Origin: Bufo bufo | Taxonomy: Eukaryota > Chordata > Amphibia > Anura > Bufonidae | Assembly (NCBI RefSeq): GCF_905171765.1 | Contig: NC_053398.1 | Coordinates: 50,312,323 to 50,376,322, forward strand | DNA length: 64,000 nt | Direction: 5' to 3' | Shown here: positions 34,288-47,149 of the stretch, piece by piece | Position numbering within the stretch: position 1 is the stretch's first letter | Layout: every line of letters begins with the position of its first letter | Notes under the pieces: generated by a model | Seen by the model: the letters and a program-made list of their open reading frames with translations, nothing else | Database searches by the model: none | Told to the model about the DNA's origin: nothing | Made by a program: the position numbers and the translations under genes

Positions 34288-37200
34288 TTAACAGTTGCCT
34301 AGGAGACCCAGCCCTGGGGCTGGATCTCCTGGGCTTCCGTAGCTGGCAGTTCCGATGCCTGTTCAAGGCATCAGGGCTGCCATAGCAACCCTCGGTTCCC
34401 TGTCACCGCAGCACGGGGACCCGATGGGGATGTACAAGCTGCCGCAAACTCCTGAATGTACACACCACCTAAATGTATGGCTAAGGGGTGTTGCTGGGAA
34501 AGAAGCGGTGCTTCTGTGATCAACAGCAGATGTCCGCAGTAACATACAGTTGACACGCTGCTGAAACAGCCAGGAACAGAGATAACTGTGATCCAAGCTA
34601 TTTAAGCCCTTAGATGCTGCAGTCTATCAACCACGGTATGTAGGCGGTTTTATAGACTGAATGTTTTTTCCACTGTAAGCCCATAGGTGCCTCTGCAATG
34701 TGATAGCAGGGGGTGCTGACAGATTTTCATGGCAGATAGGAGCCTACTAAAAGGTCTCACATGTCTTATATATCTCTCAGCATACTAGGTCCTGCCTACC
34801 TCAACAGAAGTATTATGCAAGTTATTCTGAGGATCACATGTTCCCATCAAACAAAGGGACTAAAATAAATGGGTAATAAATGTGTACAAAAACAATGGTA
34901 GAATTGAGGTTTTATTCATCCCTCCCAGTCTCCTCCAGAAAAAATTCCGTCATAAATAAGCAACGGTTTTTGGAATGTGATGGAAGAAAATAAAATGGAA
35001 AAAAAATGCTGCATCCATAAGACCCAAAGAAGGTTGAATACGAGCAATTAACGAGCCCGAAAAAACTAGCCCTTACACAGCTACATTGGTAGAAAAAAAA
35101 AAAGTTAAGGGTGGAAGAATGTCGACACACAGCAATTTTGCTAACAGGTATAACTGGTATCTAAAAAATGTCTACTGAAATATCATATGCTGTATCCCAA
35201 TGCCAACTTTTTTGGAAAGGCTTTTTATTTTGTAAGAGTAGCAAAACATTAAAAACTATCGTATTGACCTGCCGAATAATGTTAACATGTCATTTTTATT
35301 GCAATGTGAACAAAAACCAAAACACAAAAGGTGGAATTCAAGATGTAAGGTAGCTATCTTATAAATCATCCAAGTCATACCTCAAGGCCTTTCAAAAGGT
35401 CGAACATTGACTTATGGGATAGCTAACTTACATCTGGTGGCATTAGAGGCAGAGCTTGCTGCTAGTTCATTTCTATACCCTCTTTCCAGAAGAGCATTGC
35501 TTGGGCTATATGACTCCTCATGCCGATTAGGTGCTCTCTCTAAGGAGATATAGTATCCCTTGAAACCTGACCTAGGCCTTTCACCCAATAAGCCAGTACT
35601 CTCGGATCACCCCTAAACAGCTGCAGACTAGAGGCTGATGTCATTATTATCCAAGTCATGTCTCAAGGCCTGTTTAAAACATTGACTTATATGATAAATA
35701 CCTTACATCTGGTGGCATTAGAGGCAGAGCTTGCTAAGAGCTCATTTGCATATGTTCCCAGAATTCCAGAGGAGCATTGCTATACCTATAATACTCCTCA
35801 CCCCAATTAGGTTCTCTACATTAGGAGACACAGTACATTATATAAACTGTTAATTGGTTACATTAAAAAGTACAACTCCCACAGGAAAAAAAAAGCCCTC
35901 ATATAACTAGATGGATGGAAAAATAAAAAAAATAAAGTTATAAATCTTTGAAGGTGGTAAGCTAAAAACGAATAGGTTTTGCTTGGTCCTTAAAAGGTTA
36001 CAGGGTTAATGTTAACCATCTATTACCAGTTAGTTTTGCATTCACTAAGGCTTAACCTTCTCTCACTACAGCCCAATGTAGCATTTGATGGTATAATTTA
36101 TGGGCTGTGCTTCAGAACTAGTGTATTACTAGCTTGTATACAATGACTTATAAAAACTGTAAGTTCCTGCGCTAATGTGACTTGGGCTGAAAGTGATGTA
36201 AAGCCTGTGATTCATAAACAGGTCTATAATCTACGTAAGTGTCTCTTCAGAAAAAGGCGAATCCTCCCTTTTCCGGTTCACTTGAAAGAACGTAATCAGA
36301 AAAAAACACACCCTTAGTTCTCTGCCGTCATCTGCAGAAAAAGAGAAAATAGGCTTCTAACTTAGCCCATCATTTTCATTCTACAACTAGAAAAATGCTA
36401 ATTCTCTTTCAATCCACATTAGCATGCATGATTTAACCCTTTCAAAATGGGGTGATTTTCCATTTTTTTTACTCCCAGCCCTCCCAAAGCCATAACTTTT
36501 TTTTAATGTTTTCATTCACATAGCCGTATGAGGGCTCAATGTAGCGGGAAGCTGGAAAGAAAATTCTAAATAGGTTGGAATTATAATACAAAACACCATT
36601 CTGCCACAGTTTTCTGGGGGTTTTGTGTTTTTTGTTTTACACAATTTCCTATGCGGTAAAACGTTACTTTTATTCTCTGTGTCATTACGATTACAACAAT
36701 ATCACATATGTATAATTTTTCTTCCATTTTTAATACTGGGAAAAAAAAAAAAAAAACTTTGAAAAAAAATTAAAAAAACACTACATTTTTTCTTTGCATT
36801 GCCATATTCTGACTCCCATAACTTTTTTTTAATTTTTACCTGGACAGAGCTGTGTGAGGGCTAATTTTTTTGCGGGGCGATCTGTACTTTTCATTGATAC
36901 CATTTTGAGGCGTTTATGACTTTTTGATCACTTTTTAATTCTTTGTGGGAGGCAAGTGTGGCGATGTCTTCACCATTTACCTGTATGCTGTCGACATTGT
37001 AGCAGTGGTGCAGTGTAATTATAGCTGCTTCGTCCCATTCGAGTGAATGGGAAGCAGCAGTTGCAGTTACACTACATCGCTACTGTAACGTTGACAGCAA
37101 GCTGGTAAGCATTGAAGAGACCGCCACTGTCACAAGAGCGTCATGATCTCTTTAAACAGCTGTACATTGAGGTGCTGGGAGTTAGACCAATCTGATATTG

Positions 37201-37373
37201 ATGAGCTTTTCTGAGCATAGGTCATTAGTATCGAAAATCTGTAATATCTTGAAAACTGTAAGGAGCCAGCATCATCATGTTCCTGGGAAAGGGACACTGT
37301 GGCTGGCATTGTTACATGTGAGGGAGGACACTGTTACTGATACTGTGCTAACTACATGTAACACTATCTCTAA
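34288..37373. other. Intron: repeats but no gene
   Basis: 34880-35110 is an inverted copy of the T-rich GGGCTTGTTTTTTCGGG-type repeat. 35355-35570 and 35647-35835 are direct copies of a ~190-bp unit (AAGTCATACCTCAAGGCCT, ACATCTGGTGGCATTAGAGG). 36430-37200 is another T-rich element copy (CCATAACTTTTTTTTAAT twice, GATACCATTTTGAGGCG). No exon was seen. Confidence 0.55.
35355..35835 (+). repeat. Direct repeat, two ~190-bp copies 290 bp apart
   Basis: Both copies contain ACATCTGGTGGCATTAGAGG followed by CAGAGCTTGCT, then AGAGGAGCATTGCT-like and GATTAGGTGCTCTC-like blocks. Divergence is moderate. Confidence 0.8.
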
Positions 37374-38219
37374 GGGTACTTTCAAACTATCGTTTTTCTT
37401 TTCCGGCATAGAGTTTCGTCCTAGGGGCTCTATACCGGAAAAGAACTGATCAGGCATATCCCAATGCATTCCGAATGCAAGCAATCCGTTCCGGATGCAT
37501 CAGGATGTCTTCAGTTCAGTCTTTTTGACTTTTCAGGATGGAGATAATACCGCAGCATGCTGCATTACGGAATACTTGCCTGAATGCCGGATCCAGAATT
37601 TTTTTCCATAGGCATTCAAATTGCCGCATTGACGGATCCGGTATTCCGTTCTGCGCATGTGCAGACCTTTAAAAATGTGAGAAAAATAAGTACCGGATCC
37701 GTTTTGCCGGATGACACTGGAAAAACGGATACGGTATTGCAATGCATTTTTCTGACTGAATAGCCATTTTTCAGACTGATCAGAATCCTGATAAGGCCTC
37801 ATGGACACGACTGTTTGGGTCCGCATCCGAGCAGCCATTCACTTCAATGGGGCTGCAAAAGATGCAGACAGCACTCCGTGGGCTGTCCGCATCCGTGGCT
37901 CTGTTCCGCAGGCCCGTAAAAAAAAAATATAACATGTCCTATTCTTGTCCGCGCTTTACGGACAAGAATAGGCATTTATATTGCCGGCGCCCGTTCCGCA
38001 AATTGCGGATGGCAACACGGGCGCCTTCCGTTTTTTGCAGATCCGCGGTTTGCGGACCGCAAAAAACAGCACGGCCTCTGCATGAGGCCTAAGTCTGAAA
38101 AATGTCTGATCAGACAGAAAAAATGACATGCGTTTGCATACAGTTCGCCTGATCAGGCAGGCAGTTCAGGTAACGGAACTGCCTGCCGGAATCAAACAAT
38201 GCAAGTGTGAAAGTACCCT
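37374..38219. mobile_element. Harbinger-type MITE with a second one nested inside
   Basis: Outer ends GGGTACTTTCAAACTATCG and CAAGTGTGAAAGTACCC; TAA on both sides. The interior pairs ATACCGGAAAAGAACTGATC with its inverse. The unit 37795-38089 interrupts it. Confidence 0.9.
37795..38089. mobile_element. Nested Harbinger-type MITE, TSD TAA
   Basis: Starts GGCCTCATGGACACGACTGT and ends GGCCTCTGCATGAGGCC. TAA on both sides. Internal TTGTCCGCGCTTTACGGACAA hairpin. It is younger than the element it interrupts. Confidence 0.88.
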
Positions 38220-38888
38220 AAGAGATCAGGACCATGAGTAGGGATACAGTTGTTGTTATCTGGTACATGTAGGTCCGTTTCAACCACCACTTTTGTAGTT
38301 GTGGATGGCATTTTAAATATGAATCAATCAAATATAAATCAATAAATAATCAGTTTTTATGAAGACAAGTGACGAAGTGTGTTATGTGTTACAAGTGTAT
38401 GAACTGGAGCCAACACTGAGGTCCAAAGCACCGCTCTGATGTATACGGATGATAATGGAATTATAACCAGGGCTGTGGTGAGCTGAAACATTTATATATA
38501 TATCTGTTATTTTTCAATGCAAGCCTGCTTACTGACTCCAGCACCATACGCTGGCAACAGCACCTATATCTCCTGTCTTGTGACCATACAACACTTATAA
38601 CACCAAGAGCATGAGGAAAGAAAGGGTGTGCCCTCCTATTACTGCCCACTCCTAGGGAGCATTGGTGTGAGGACTGCCAACCTCATCCTCAACTCCACTC
38701 CTCCCAGGCCATGGCATATGCCCCTAAAAAATATAGTTCATATAAAAAAAAAAATCTCAAATTGCCACCAGCATTCCAAGCCACTGGACTACCCAGTACC
38801 ATACCACAGAAAGTTATATGTATTGTACATAAAAAAAAAATATATAAAACAGCGAAAATCATACAATCCAATGAGTGAAAAGGAAATG

Positions 38889-39135
38889 GCTAGACTCATT
38901 TTTCCATCACATTAGACACTTCTCGTTTCCATGGTTATGATCACCCTTCAATCCAGGATTGCTAGCCGTGCTTGCACACTATAGAAAAAAGTGCCGACCT
39001 ATGTGTCTTCCTATGGCCACAAGAGGTTAGTCCTTTTTTCTATAATCCACAAGCACGACCACCAATGCTGGATTGCAGGGTGGTTGTAACCATAGAAACG
39101 ATAAGTGTCTATTGTGATGGAAAAATGAATCCAGA
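38889..39135. repeat. Foldback element, ~100-bp arms
   Basis: The left arm has ATTTTTCCATCACATTAGAC and CGTTTCCATGGTTATGA. The right arm has TAACCATAGAAACGATAAGT and TGTGATGGAAAAATGA. Centre near 39010. Confidence 0.82.
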
Positions 39136-39311
39136 CAGCAAAGGAATGAAAATGGATAATAACAATACATTAGTAAGTGCCTTGTATTAACTTTCTCTAC
39201 ATGATGAATGCCACTTACTAAGTTCTGGAGCATGGACGGCCCTACATGTACTAAAATTATTAAGATGTATGCGCTTCTTAATAACCGTGCAGCATCTCAC
39301 ACCAGCTTTAA

Positions 39312-40306
39312 AGAGGACCTTTCACCGGTCCTGACATCACAATATAAATACCTGGGAGTGTAGGGCATGTCAAGGAGATGTCCTTACGCTTTTTTTAATG
39401 ATGGGCTGCTCTTTTCCCCCGCTGTTACCCCCCCCCCCCCCCCCCATTCTGGTTTCCCACCCTGTATACTAATCCATACCCTCGGTACAGGGAGGAGGAG
39501 ACTGACGTGTTTCTCAGGTGACATCTCCTTCTCCCTGGCGGTGGGCTGTCCAATCGCAGCGGAGAGCATCACAGCCAGGAAGAAGGAGACCCCCTGAGAA
39601 AACTTATGGTATGGATTAGAAATACAGGGTGGGAAACCACAGGGGGGTTCGGATTAGAATACTCTTCAAAGAGAGACTCTTCTCTACGTCTCTGAGTATC
39701 CTGCCGACTACGCCATTTAATTTTTTTCTGATAAGAGCAAGACTTCAGGTTCAGATACTCTTAAAAGTGAGACTCTCACCGATTGAGTTAACATCATCTG
39801 ACAGCGACATCAGCTAGATATCTCGATTGGGAAAATGGCGATTAGGTCCCTACACGAGGCGTCCCCCCGTAGGATAAGCTTCTGACTTGTTTCCTGAAGG
39901 GTTACAGCTTTATACCAATTAAACAAAAAGCTCCATTCCCTAGTGGAACGTAGCCAGTGCATTTGCTTCATAATTGTCACTGTGTACGTGTTCCTCAGCT
40001 CTCATCCCGGACCCTGGAGCAGCCAGTTCCCAGGTCTACAGCGAGTCAGAATCCCAAAACAAACTTGAGAAAATATGTAGACAAAGCCTTACTCCCCTGC
40101 ACCTGCATTCACAGGTATTAAAATGAAATTTAAATGAACAGATACTTCATCTTCACATTTTAGGGGAAGGGGGGGGTAGCATATCGGAGGAACGGAGCAA
40201 CCCATCAGGGGAAAAAAATAAAAAATAAGCGCAAGGAAATATCTTCAACATGACCTACAGTGCCAGATACTTATAATGTAATGTCAGGACCGATGAAATG
40301 TCCTCT
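39312..40306. mobile_element. ~1-kb palindromic MITE flanked by TTAA
   Basis: Starts AGAGGACCTTTCACCGGTCC and ends GGACCGATGAAATGTCCTCT, with TTAA on both sides (39308-39311, 40307-40310). TTAA duplications occur in piggyBac and Kolobok elements. It contains a C18 tract at 39428-39445 and no coding frame. Confidence 0.88.
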
Positions 40307-40492
40307 TTAATTCATCTCATCCAATGTTCTTAAACCTTAAGAAAAAAAATCCAGTTTATACATAAAAAGACACAAAAACAATTTTGACAACCTTATTACA
40401 AAAGTTACAGCTGTTTAAGCTGTTATGTATAAAAATAAATAAAAAAATTATTAGGAGGAAAAGAATTGAATACCCAAAAAACAAAAACTTAC

Positions 40493-40576
40493 ATCAGCTC
40501 GTTTCAGCATCTCCCATTTATGTAGGATTTTCATAGCAAAGATTTTTCCACTTCCTTTCATTTTCACCACTGCTAC
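40493..40576 (-). CDS. CDC42BPG: MRCK exon: kinase N-lobe with catalytic lysine
   Basis: An 84-bp exon of 28 whole codons, with acceptor TCAG and donor GAT|GTAAGT. It reads [19 protein letters not shown] then KWEMLKRAD. The lysine in FAMK is the ATP-positioning residue (VAIK lysine). The exon completes the glycine loop from the exon at 44275-44366 and continues in phase into TACFREERD at 26364. Confidence 0.95.
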
Positions 40577-41820
40577 CTGAAAGAAAAGATGCAGTGAAAC
40601 TGATAGGACAAGTTATAAAAAAAAAAAAAAAAATAAAGTTTGAGTGTCTGACCATTAGCAGTCTTAAAACTATTAAATCATTTCACTCTTGTTACCAGCT
40701 GTCCTATTCCGAATACACCAAATCTGACTAAGGATAGGTGGAGGTCCCAGCGAGTCAACCCCTACCAATAAAACGTGACCTAACCTTTCATGGTCATAAA
40801 ACACTAATGTGGAAACCCAGCACATGGAAGACTTTTCAAGTTAAACATTGTTTTATTCAGGCAGATGTGAACGTCTACTTTGTGATACTGCCTTTCCTTT
40901 TTTACAAAAAAAACTTTCAGATCAGAAACAACCACCTGGACTGCTGTTTTTAGGATTCATAGAGGTCCCAGAAGAACCATGGCAGAAAAATCATGTATGG
41001 CATATGAAATAGATATGCCATAAAAGTTTTCTTGTGGAAAAAAAAAAAATCTCTTAACATACATCACCTTTTTTCCAAAATAAATGTCAACAGAACTGGA
41101 ATCCTCTTGGACTTCCCTTTCTAATTTTCCCATTGTGAACATCCCAACCAACTAATTCCTCTGTGTCCATACCTTCTTCTTACTCCTTCACCTGCACTAG
41201 CCATGCTCAGGTAGCCTTCATCAGCCTCCAGAAACAGAAAACTTAAAAAGTGGTCATAGCTTACAAAACCTTATCTTTAATTATTTTGATAGTGTATCCA
41301 CTATCCAAGTAATTGTTTAAAACTTATTGTTCACAATCTCACCTAACGCCATATGATGCACAAAGAGACCTACAAAAATGACTGCATAAAGGCCCGTCAG
41401 CAAACATTAAAAATGCAAAGAGCTTTTTTTCCCCCCTTTTTTAATCTCTGTTATATGTTGAGACATGGTCTCTAAATTACACACTTAAAACCTGAGGCTA
41501 AAATAATGAGAGATACTGATTATATTTCCTGTTAGGATTTCTGTCAGGTGGAATATCAACATCCTACATCAGGACATTTTCCAGACCTGCCGCAGGTAAT
41601 GGCTGACATTACAACTGTCCTTATTTGCTTTATTTAGAAGAGAACTGGCTCTTGACTCTGCTACACTCAGATGATATCCATTCTGGGATCCATTTGGGCT
41701 ATCACAACCAATAAAGTCATTCTTACATCAACAGATAATCTTCTACAGACCACGAAGACCTCTCGTACAAACTTTCTATCCTATACCAAACATAGCAGGT
41801 GGTAGCCCCGATACACAGGC
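40577..41820. other. Intron, no feature seen
   Basis: AT-rich intronic DNA upstream of the catalytic-lysine exon. No repeat or exon was recognised. Confidence 0.5.
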
Positions 41821-41822
41821 TG

Positions 41823-42003
41823 GGCCACGAAAAAGTAGCCTGCCTTCAATATCTCCAAATCATACTGCCTAATAGTAAATCAGAGCTCAGCTTTCAGTTC
41901 TTACAGGGCTCTGATTGGTTGCTATGGACAACTAAGACAGATTTACTATTAGGCAGTTTGATTTGGAGATCTTGAAGGTGGGCTACTTTTTCATGGGCCA
42001 CCC
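41823..42003. repeat. Palindromic MITE
   Basis: GGCCACGAAAAAGTAGCCTG and CTCCAAATCATACTGCCTAA pair with TTAGGCAGTTTGATTTGGAG and GGGCTACTTTTTCATGGGCC. The centre holds TCTGATTGGTTGCTATGGAC, as in 14830-15000. Confidence 0.88.
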
Positions 42004-42829
42004 CGTACGAGAGATCCTAGAACACTGAGCTTAGTATTCAGCTGTGAAAAGAGGAGCGGCAGAAGATATTGCTGCTCATTTACAAGGTGCCAGACAAAAT
42101 GGTACAGATGCTCTGGCATTCTTTAAACCACTATGTTATACATGTGGTGGGACTGTCATCAGAAGACCTTTTTAAGATGCAATTTCTTATCTTCACACAC
42201 TTCTTCCTAGGAGACATATTACCACATTCCTGAGCTCAAGCTGTTGGCACTTATTCAAGGGTCTGTGGTGGCAAAAAATGTATTCTTAAGCATAGCTTTT
42301 TGTCAGCAGACCTCCAGTTCACCTAAAAACTGTGGAAATCCATTGAAAGGCCAATGTATTGGGAGAGGGTCACTAAAAGGGTCCACCTGCTGAGAACAGG
42401 GGCACACTCCGAACGCTTAGGTACATGGAGCAGTTAAGTATCTGCCTCATATACATTTAACATGTAGTGTTGCCTATATTGGTCATTTGTAGTCATTTTG
42501 CCTTTCCATCTTTGTATTCATGGTTTTGAGGAATAATTCTGTTTATGTATGCACTATTGTTCTACTGTCCCGGTCTACTATCTTCTTGTATATATTTTTT
42601 TTCACATTAGGTCTCATAATACCACAGTTTGATTTAAAAAAAGTGTAGTGTTGCAATTAAATATATATTAGATTACATACTTTAATCCAAACACCAGGCA
42701 TGCAAAAAACACAATAAAAAAAACAGCAGGTGCTAAAAAACACCACATAGCCAAAACGCCTAAAAAATATCTATCAAGTCAGGTGTTTTTTTAAATCAGG
42801 AACAAAACTGTGTGTGAAGGAGCACTGAA

Positions 42830-43242
42830 AAAGGGGTTCTCCTGGAATAATGTTTTTTGTTTTGTTTTTAAGTACCCCCAATACGCTCCAGACCTCTGCG
42901 CTACCTCCCGCATGTCCATGTTCTGGTCACCAAGTGGTGCTTAAATCTTCTGCAGCATGGGCATGGTCACATGCTCCACTGAAGCAAATGACTGGCTTCA
43001 ACCGTGATGCACTGCTTGTGGCCACATCACTGCTGAAGCCAGTCATTGGCTGTAGCAGAGCATGTGACCATGCCCATGCTGCAGCGAATGTAAACACCAT
43101 GCGGGGACTGGAACATGGGCATGGCAGCACAAAGGACGGGAGAAGAGGGGAGCAGGTAAGTATGAATCCTCTGATTACTGAAGCAGGCTGGGGGCACCTG
43201 TCAAAAAAATAAAAAATCATGATTCCTGGAGAACCCCTTTAA
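42830..43242. repeat. Foldback MITE, GGGGTTCTCC ends
   Basis: AAAAAGGGGTTCTCCTGGAA and CCTGGAGAACCCCTTTAA are inverted. GAAGCAAATGACTGGCTTCA pairs with GAAGCCAGTCATTGGCTGTA near the centre. Confidence 0.88.
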
Positions 43243-43826
43243 TGGGGTTGACCCATCTGGGACACTGAGGGTATATCATTAAGGCCTCGTTCAGACGACG
43301 ATTGCGGAGTAGAATAGGACATGCTCTATCCTTTCTGCAGAGCCACGGAACGGAAGCATGGACGGGGACAGTACACGGTGTGCTATCCGCATCTTTTGCG
43401 GCCCCATTGGAATGTATGGGTCCGCACACGTTCCGCAAAATTGCAGAAGGGTGCGGACCCGTTTATACGGCCATCTAAATGGGCCTTAAGATATACAATC
43501 AATGTCAGATAGGTGTGGGCCACTCCTATCTCCAGAATGGGGCCCCTGAAGTGAAGGAGAGCACACCGCTATATGAGTTATGAAAAAAGCTGAGAAAATG
43601 CGCAGTCAAAAGAGAGCTCGCTAGTGAGGCCACCTCTCCGTTCACTGTTATTTTCATAACTTCCATTGCAGAAGGTGGTTGCGCATGACTGGCTGATCTC
43701 TGTTCACTTTGGAGGCCCCATTCTGGACATCGGAGCAGGTCCCAGAGGTGGAAGCCGCACCTTTCTACCAATGATTGTACATCCTAGTGATATGCCATCA
43801 ATGTCCCAGATAGGCCAACCCCTTTA
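43243..43826. repeat. Foldback MITE carrying a nested Harbinger-type MITE
   Basis: Outer ends TGGGGTTGACCCATCTGGGA and AGATAGGCCAACCCCTTTA. The unit 43283-43485 is nested in it (starts GGCCTCGTTCAGACGACG, ends TAAATGGGCC). It abuts the preceding MITE directly. Confidence 0.82.
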
Positions 43827-44004
43827 AAGTGACGGTACCCACACAACAAAGAGTTTTCCTGTGCTGCTCATGACAACTGTGGTTTGTGACCTCAACCTTA
43901 AAGTTAAAAAAAAAAAAAAGTAATTAAACTGAAAGCTGCACTAATTTGACTACAAAAATATAACCTACTCCCGTTCAAGAATATGGGAAACATCTAAAAG
44001 ACAA

Positions 44005-44054
<50 letters not shown>
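44005..44054 (+). repeat. (ATT)n microsatellite
   Basis: About 17 uninterrupted ATT units in the intron just downstream of the glycine-loop exon. Confidence 0.95.
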
Positions 44055-44274
44055 GTTAGGGAATCACAGAGTAAAACAGACCATTGTAATGATAGAGCCT
44101 GCCACAATTTCTTGCAGCCCATATCTAGGGCAGCACAAATCTGCGGACATAAGAATAACAATAATAGGAATGTAATACCCTTGCCCACGTTACATGGTAC
44201 AATAATGCTATGATGTATGCTTTCTCATATGTACATTGCATCATGTGTGTACAAATGTCAGATACTGCACTCAC

Positions 44275-44366
44275 CTCACCAAACGCTCCTCTACCGATTA
44301 CTTTTAAAATCTCAAAATCTTCTCTTTTGAGCCTCATTTGTTTGATTTTTGAAGCAAATGTCTCAG
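44275..44366 (-). CDS. CDC42BPG: MRCK exon: start of kinase domain, glycine-rich loop
   Basis: This 92-bp exon starts after a TTAG acceptor and ends at a GAG|GTGAGT donor. It begins with the last two bases of a codon and reads [19 protein letters not shown], then [11 protein letters not shown]. The final valine of the ATP-binding loop GxGxxGxV comes from the next exon. The KQMRL...[17 protein letters not shown] stretch is the conserved N-terminal border of the DMPK/MRCK kinase domain. The preceding exon, which encodes the N-terminal dimerisation segment, was not found. Confidence 0.93.
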
Positions 44367-44622
44367 CTAAAAAAACATGAAAAATTTATATTATTGAGAT
44401 ATGACAACTCACCAACTTTTCATAGGCAACACACAACCATTCTGTCAGGATTTAGGCTAGGGCTACAAAGCGTCTATTTGTTAGCTGCAAGTTACATTAA
44501 AATACCTCAACAATAATTCAGCAATTCCTTATGGGAAACAACGGATGCGGAGAACCAGGCTGTTTTTTTTTTTTTTTTGAGTGGTTGGAAAGTTGTATGC
44601 AACCTCATTTCCATCAGAGAAA

Positions 44623-44925
44623 GGCCTCTTGCACACAAACGTATTTTCATTCAGTTTTCGTTCCTTTTTTTGCGGACCATATACGGAACCATTTATTTCA
44701 ATGGGTCCACAAAAAAAACGGAAGGTACTCCGTGTGCATGCCATTTCCGTATTTCCATTCCGAAAAAAAAAATAGAACATGTCCTATTATTGTCCACATT
44801 ACGGCCAAGGATAGTACTGTTCTATTAGGGGCCAGCTGTTCTGTTCCGCAAAATACGGAAAGCACACGGATGTCATCCGTAATTTTTGCGGACCACAAAA
44901 TACATACGGTCATGTGCAAGAGGCC
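44623..44925. mobile_element. Harbinger-type MITE, TSD AAA
   Basis: Starts GGCCTCTTGCACACAAACGT and ends ACGGTCATGTGCAAGAGGCC. AAA on both sides. It lies 256 bp upstream of the first located MRCK exon. Confidence 0.9.
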
Positions 44926-45284
44926 AAACAATGAAGCTGCAATTATTTTGCAGCGTTTCAGAAACCTGCGAATGACCAAATTTTGCCTTGTAGTCCCTAC
45001 CCTTACCATCCAAAACCACAACAGAAAAAAAATAATAATTAAAGTCTACAGAACCTGAATATTCAAAAAATATATAAATAAATGCTCAAGCAATGCTGCA
45101 TAGTAAGGGAATACTCTCAGGGCAGAAATTTCACTTGGATTCCATCACATATCGAATGCTGAAATCTGCACCCCATTGTTGGCAGTGGAAAGCCACATTG
45201 TCAATCCTACGGACACAGATTTTTTTACGTGTATATGAAATCCACTGAAAATGCAGTTTCCATGCAGATAATAAAGCAGGTTTA

Positions 45285-45669
45285 GGCTACTTTCACATTA
45301 GCGTTTTCATTTCCGGTATTGAGATCAGTCATAGGATCTCAATACCAGAGGAAAACGCTTCAGTTTTGTCCTCATTCATTGTCAATGGGGACAAAACTGA
45401 ACAGAACGCACCAGAATGCATTCCATTCCGTTTGGTTGCGTTCCCATGCCGGACCAAAACAAAAAACAAAAAACACAAAAAAACGCTGCATGCAGCATTT
45501 TTGAGTGCGGCATGGGATGAGGAACAAGATGGATCCAGCATGAAACACAATGTGACTTATAATGGTTTTAGTGCTGCATCCGTCATGGCAGACGGTTGCA
45601 TTTTCCTGATGGAAGCGTACTTGCTGATACGTGACAGATCCAGCAAAAATGCAGATGTGAAAGTAGCCT
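45285..45669. mobile_element. Harbinger-type MITE, TSD TTA
   Basis: Starts GGCTACTTTCACATTAGCG and ends CAGATGTGAAAGTAGCC. TTA on both sides. Interior pairs CATTCCGTTTGGTTGCG-like blocks weakly. Confidence 0.88.
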
Positions 45670-45807
45670 TAGCCACATTGAAGGTGGATAATCTGTGTGG
45701 GAACCCGTGGCAGTTAATACAAGTGTGCAGGAGAAATCTGAGGATCAGTCGCAGTGGAAAAACCTACCGGACCCTGCTCCGGGTTGCAGTGTGTATGGGC
45801 AGCTTTA

Positions 45808-46124
45808 GGTTACCTGCACACGAGTGCAGGTGTATGCAGATAAGATCCGCAAGAATTTCCGAGCTGATTTATTTTATGCAGCATATCCACACCAAAATCC
45901 GCAATGTCTAACAGCGGATTTTGTTATGAATTTGATGTGGGTTTGACACAGATCTCAGCCTTCCACTAAATTTGAAAAACTGCACAGCGGGTCAAACTCT
46001 GCACAGAAAAAAATCTGCATAGTGTACATGAGATTTGTGTAATCTCATACACTTTGCTGCGGCTTTTTTGCATGCGAATCCGCACTGAAAACCCGTGCGT
46101 GTTCCACAATGTGTGCAGGTAGCC
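45808..46124. mobile_element. Harbinger-type MITE, TSD TTA
   Basis: Starts GGTTACCTGCACACGAGTG and ends AATGTGTGCAGGTAGCC. TTA on both sides. GATAAGATCCGCAAGAA and ATCCGCAATG blocks are internal. Confidence 0.85.
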
Positions 46125-47149
46125 TTAAACTAGGCCGTGTAGAGCTAGCACAGCTGAGTTTAATGATACCTTTCAATTCATGATCTGTTGGCTCATTCTG
46201 GAGAAAAAGGACTTTTAAATAGTGTTGGTCGAGCACCAAAGTGCTAGGGTGATCGAGTAGAACACCTCGGGATGCTCGGGTGCTCTACCGAGCACAATGG
46301 AAGTCAATGGAAGAACCCGAGCATTAAACCAGGCACCCCCTGCGCTTAAGAGGGGAGGGTGTCTGGTTCATAGTAAAAAGGTCAGAAATTTATGGAAACA
46401 CCACTGAAATGGTTCGGGAACAGGATGGGGAGGATGTCTGGATGCATCTTGGACTCCTAGGTCGCTGCTGGGAATGATGTTGTCCGAGTAGTACGCCACT
46501 TTTACAGACTGACAATAATAGGCACCAAACCAAAGATAAAAACATTCTTTCCTGTAGGTTTACTTGTATATAAAGTGCAAGTGCTGCCAAAAATTACAAG
46601 GAAGAGGCACTCCGATACAACTTGTATATCACATAAAGGAGGGCCTCATTCACATTGTGGTACAATTGTTCAGGTAGTGGGACTCCTACACTCATAAAGC
46701 CTATGCACTAAGTGAAATGGCTGCCAAAAATCACAAGGAACCAGCACTCCAATACACCCTTTATTACACACAAAGGAGGGCATCATACAAACTCTTGAAA
46801 AATTATGATTGATGGCCTGCTGGTGACCCTCTAAAACATTAGGGGTGAGGGCCTGCTGCCGAGCTGACCATCTAAAAAAATAAATTAATTTATCAATTAA
46901 AATTCAAAAAAAATTGTGGGCGAGGGCCTGCTGCCCATCTAAAAATTTAGGGGTGAGGGTCTGCTGCTGAGCTGACCCTCTAAAACATTAGGAGCGAGGG
47001 CAGCCTAATAAGCATGTTGATATGATGGAGGAGGAGGATGATGAGAAAAGGGAGATTGAACCATATACCCTTTTTAGTGGTGGAAGGGGTGCATGGGAAT
47101 CCAGTGTATTCAATACACCATAAAAGCCACATTAAGAGAGCCTTTATGT

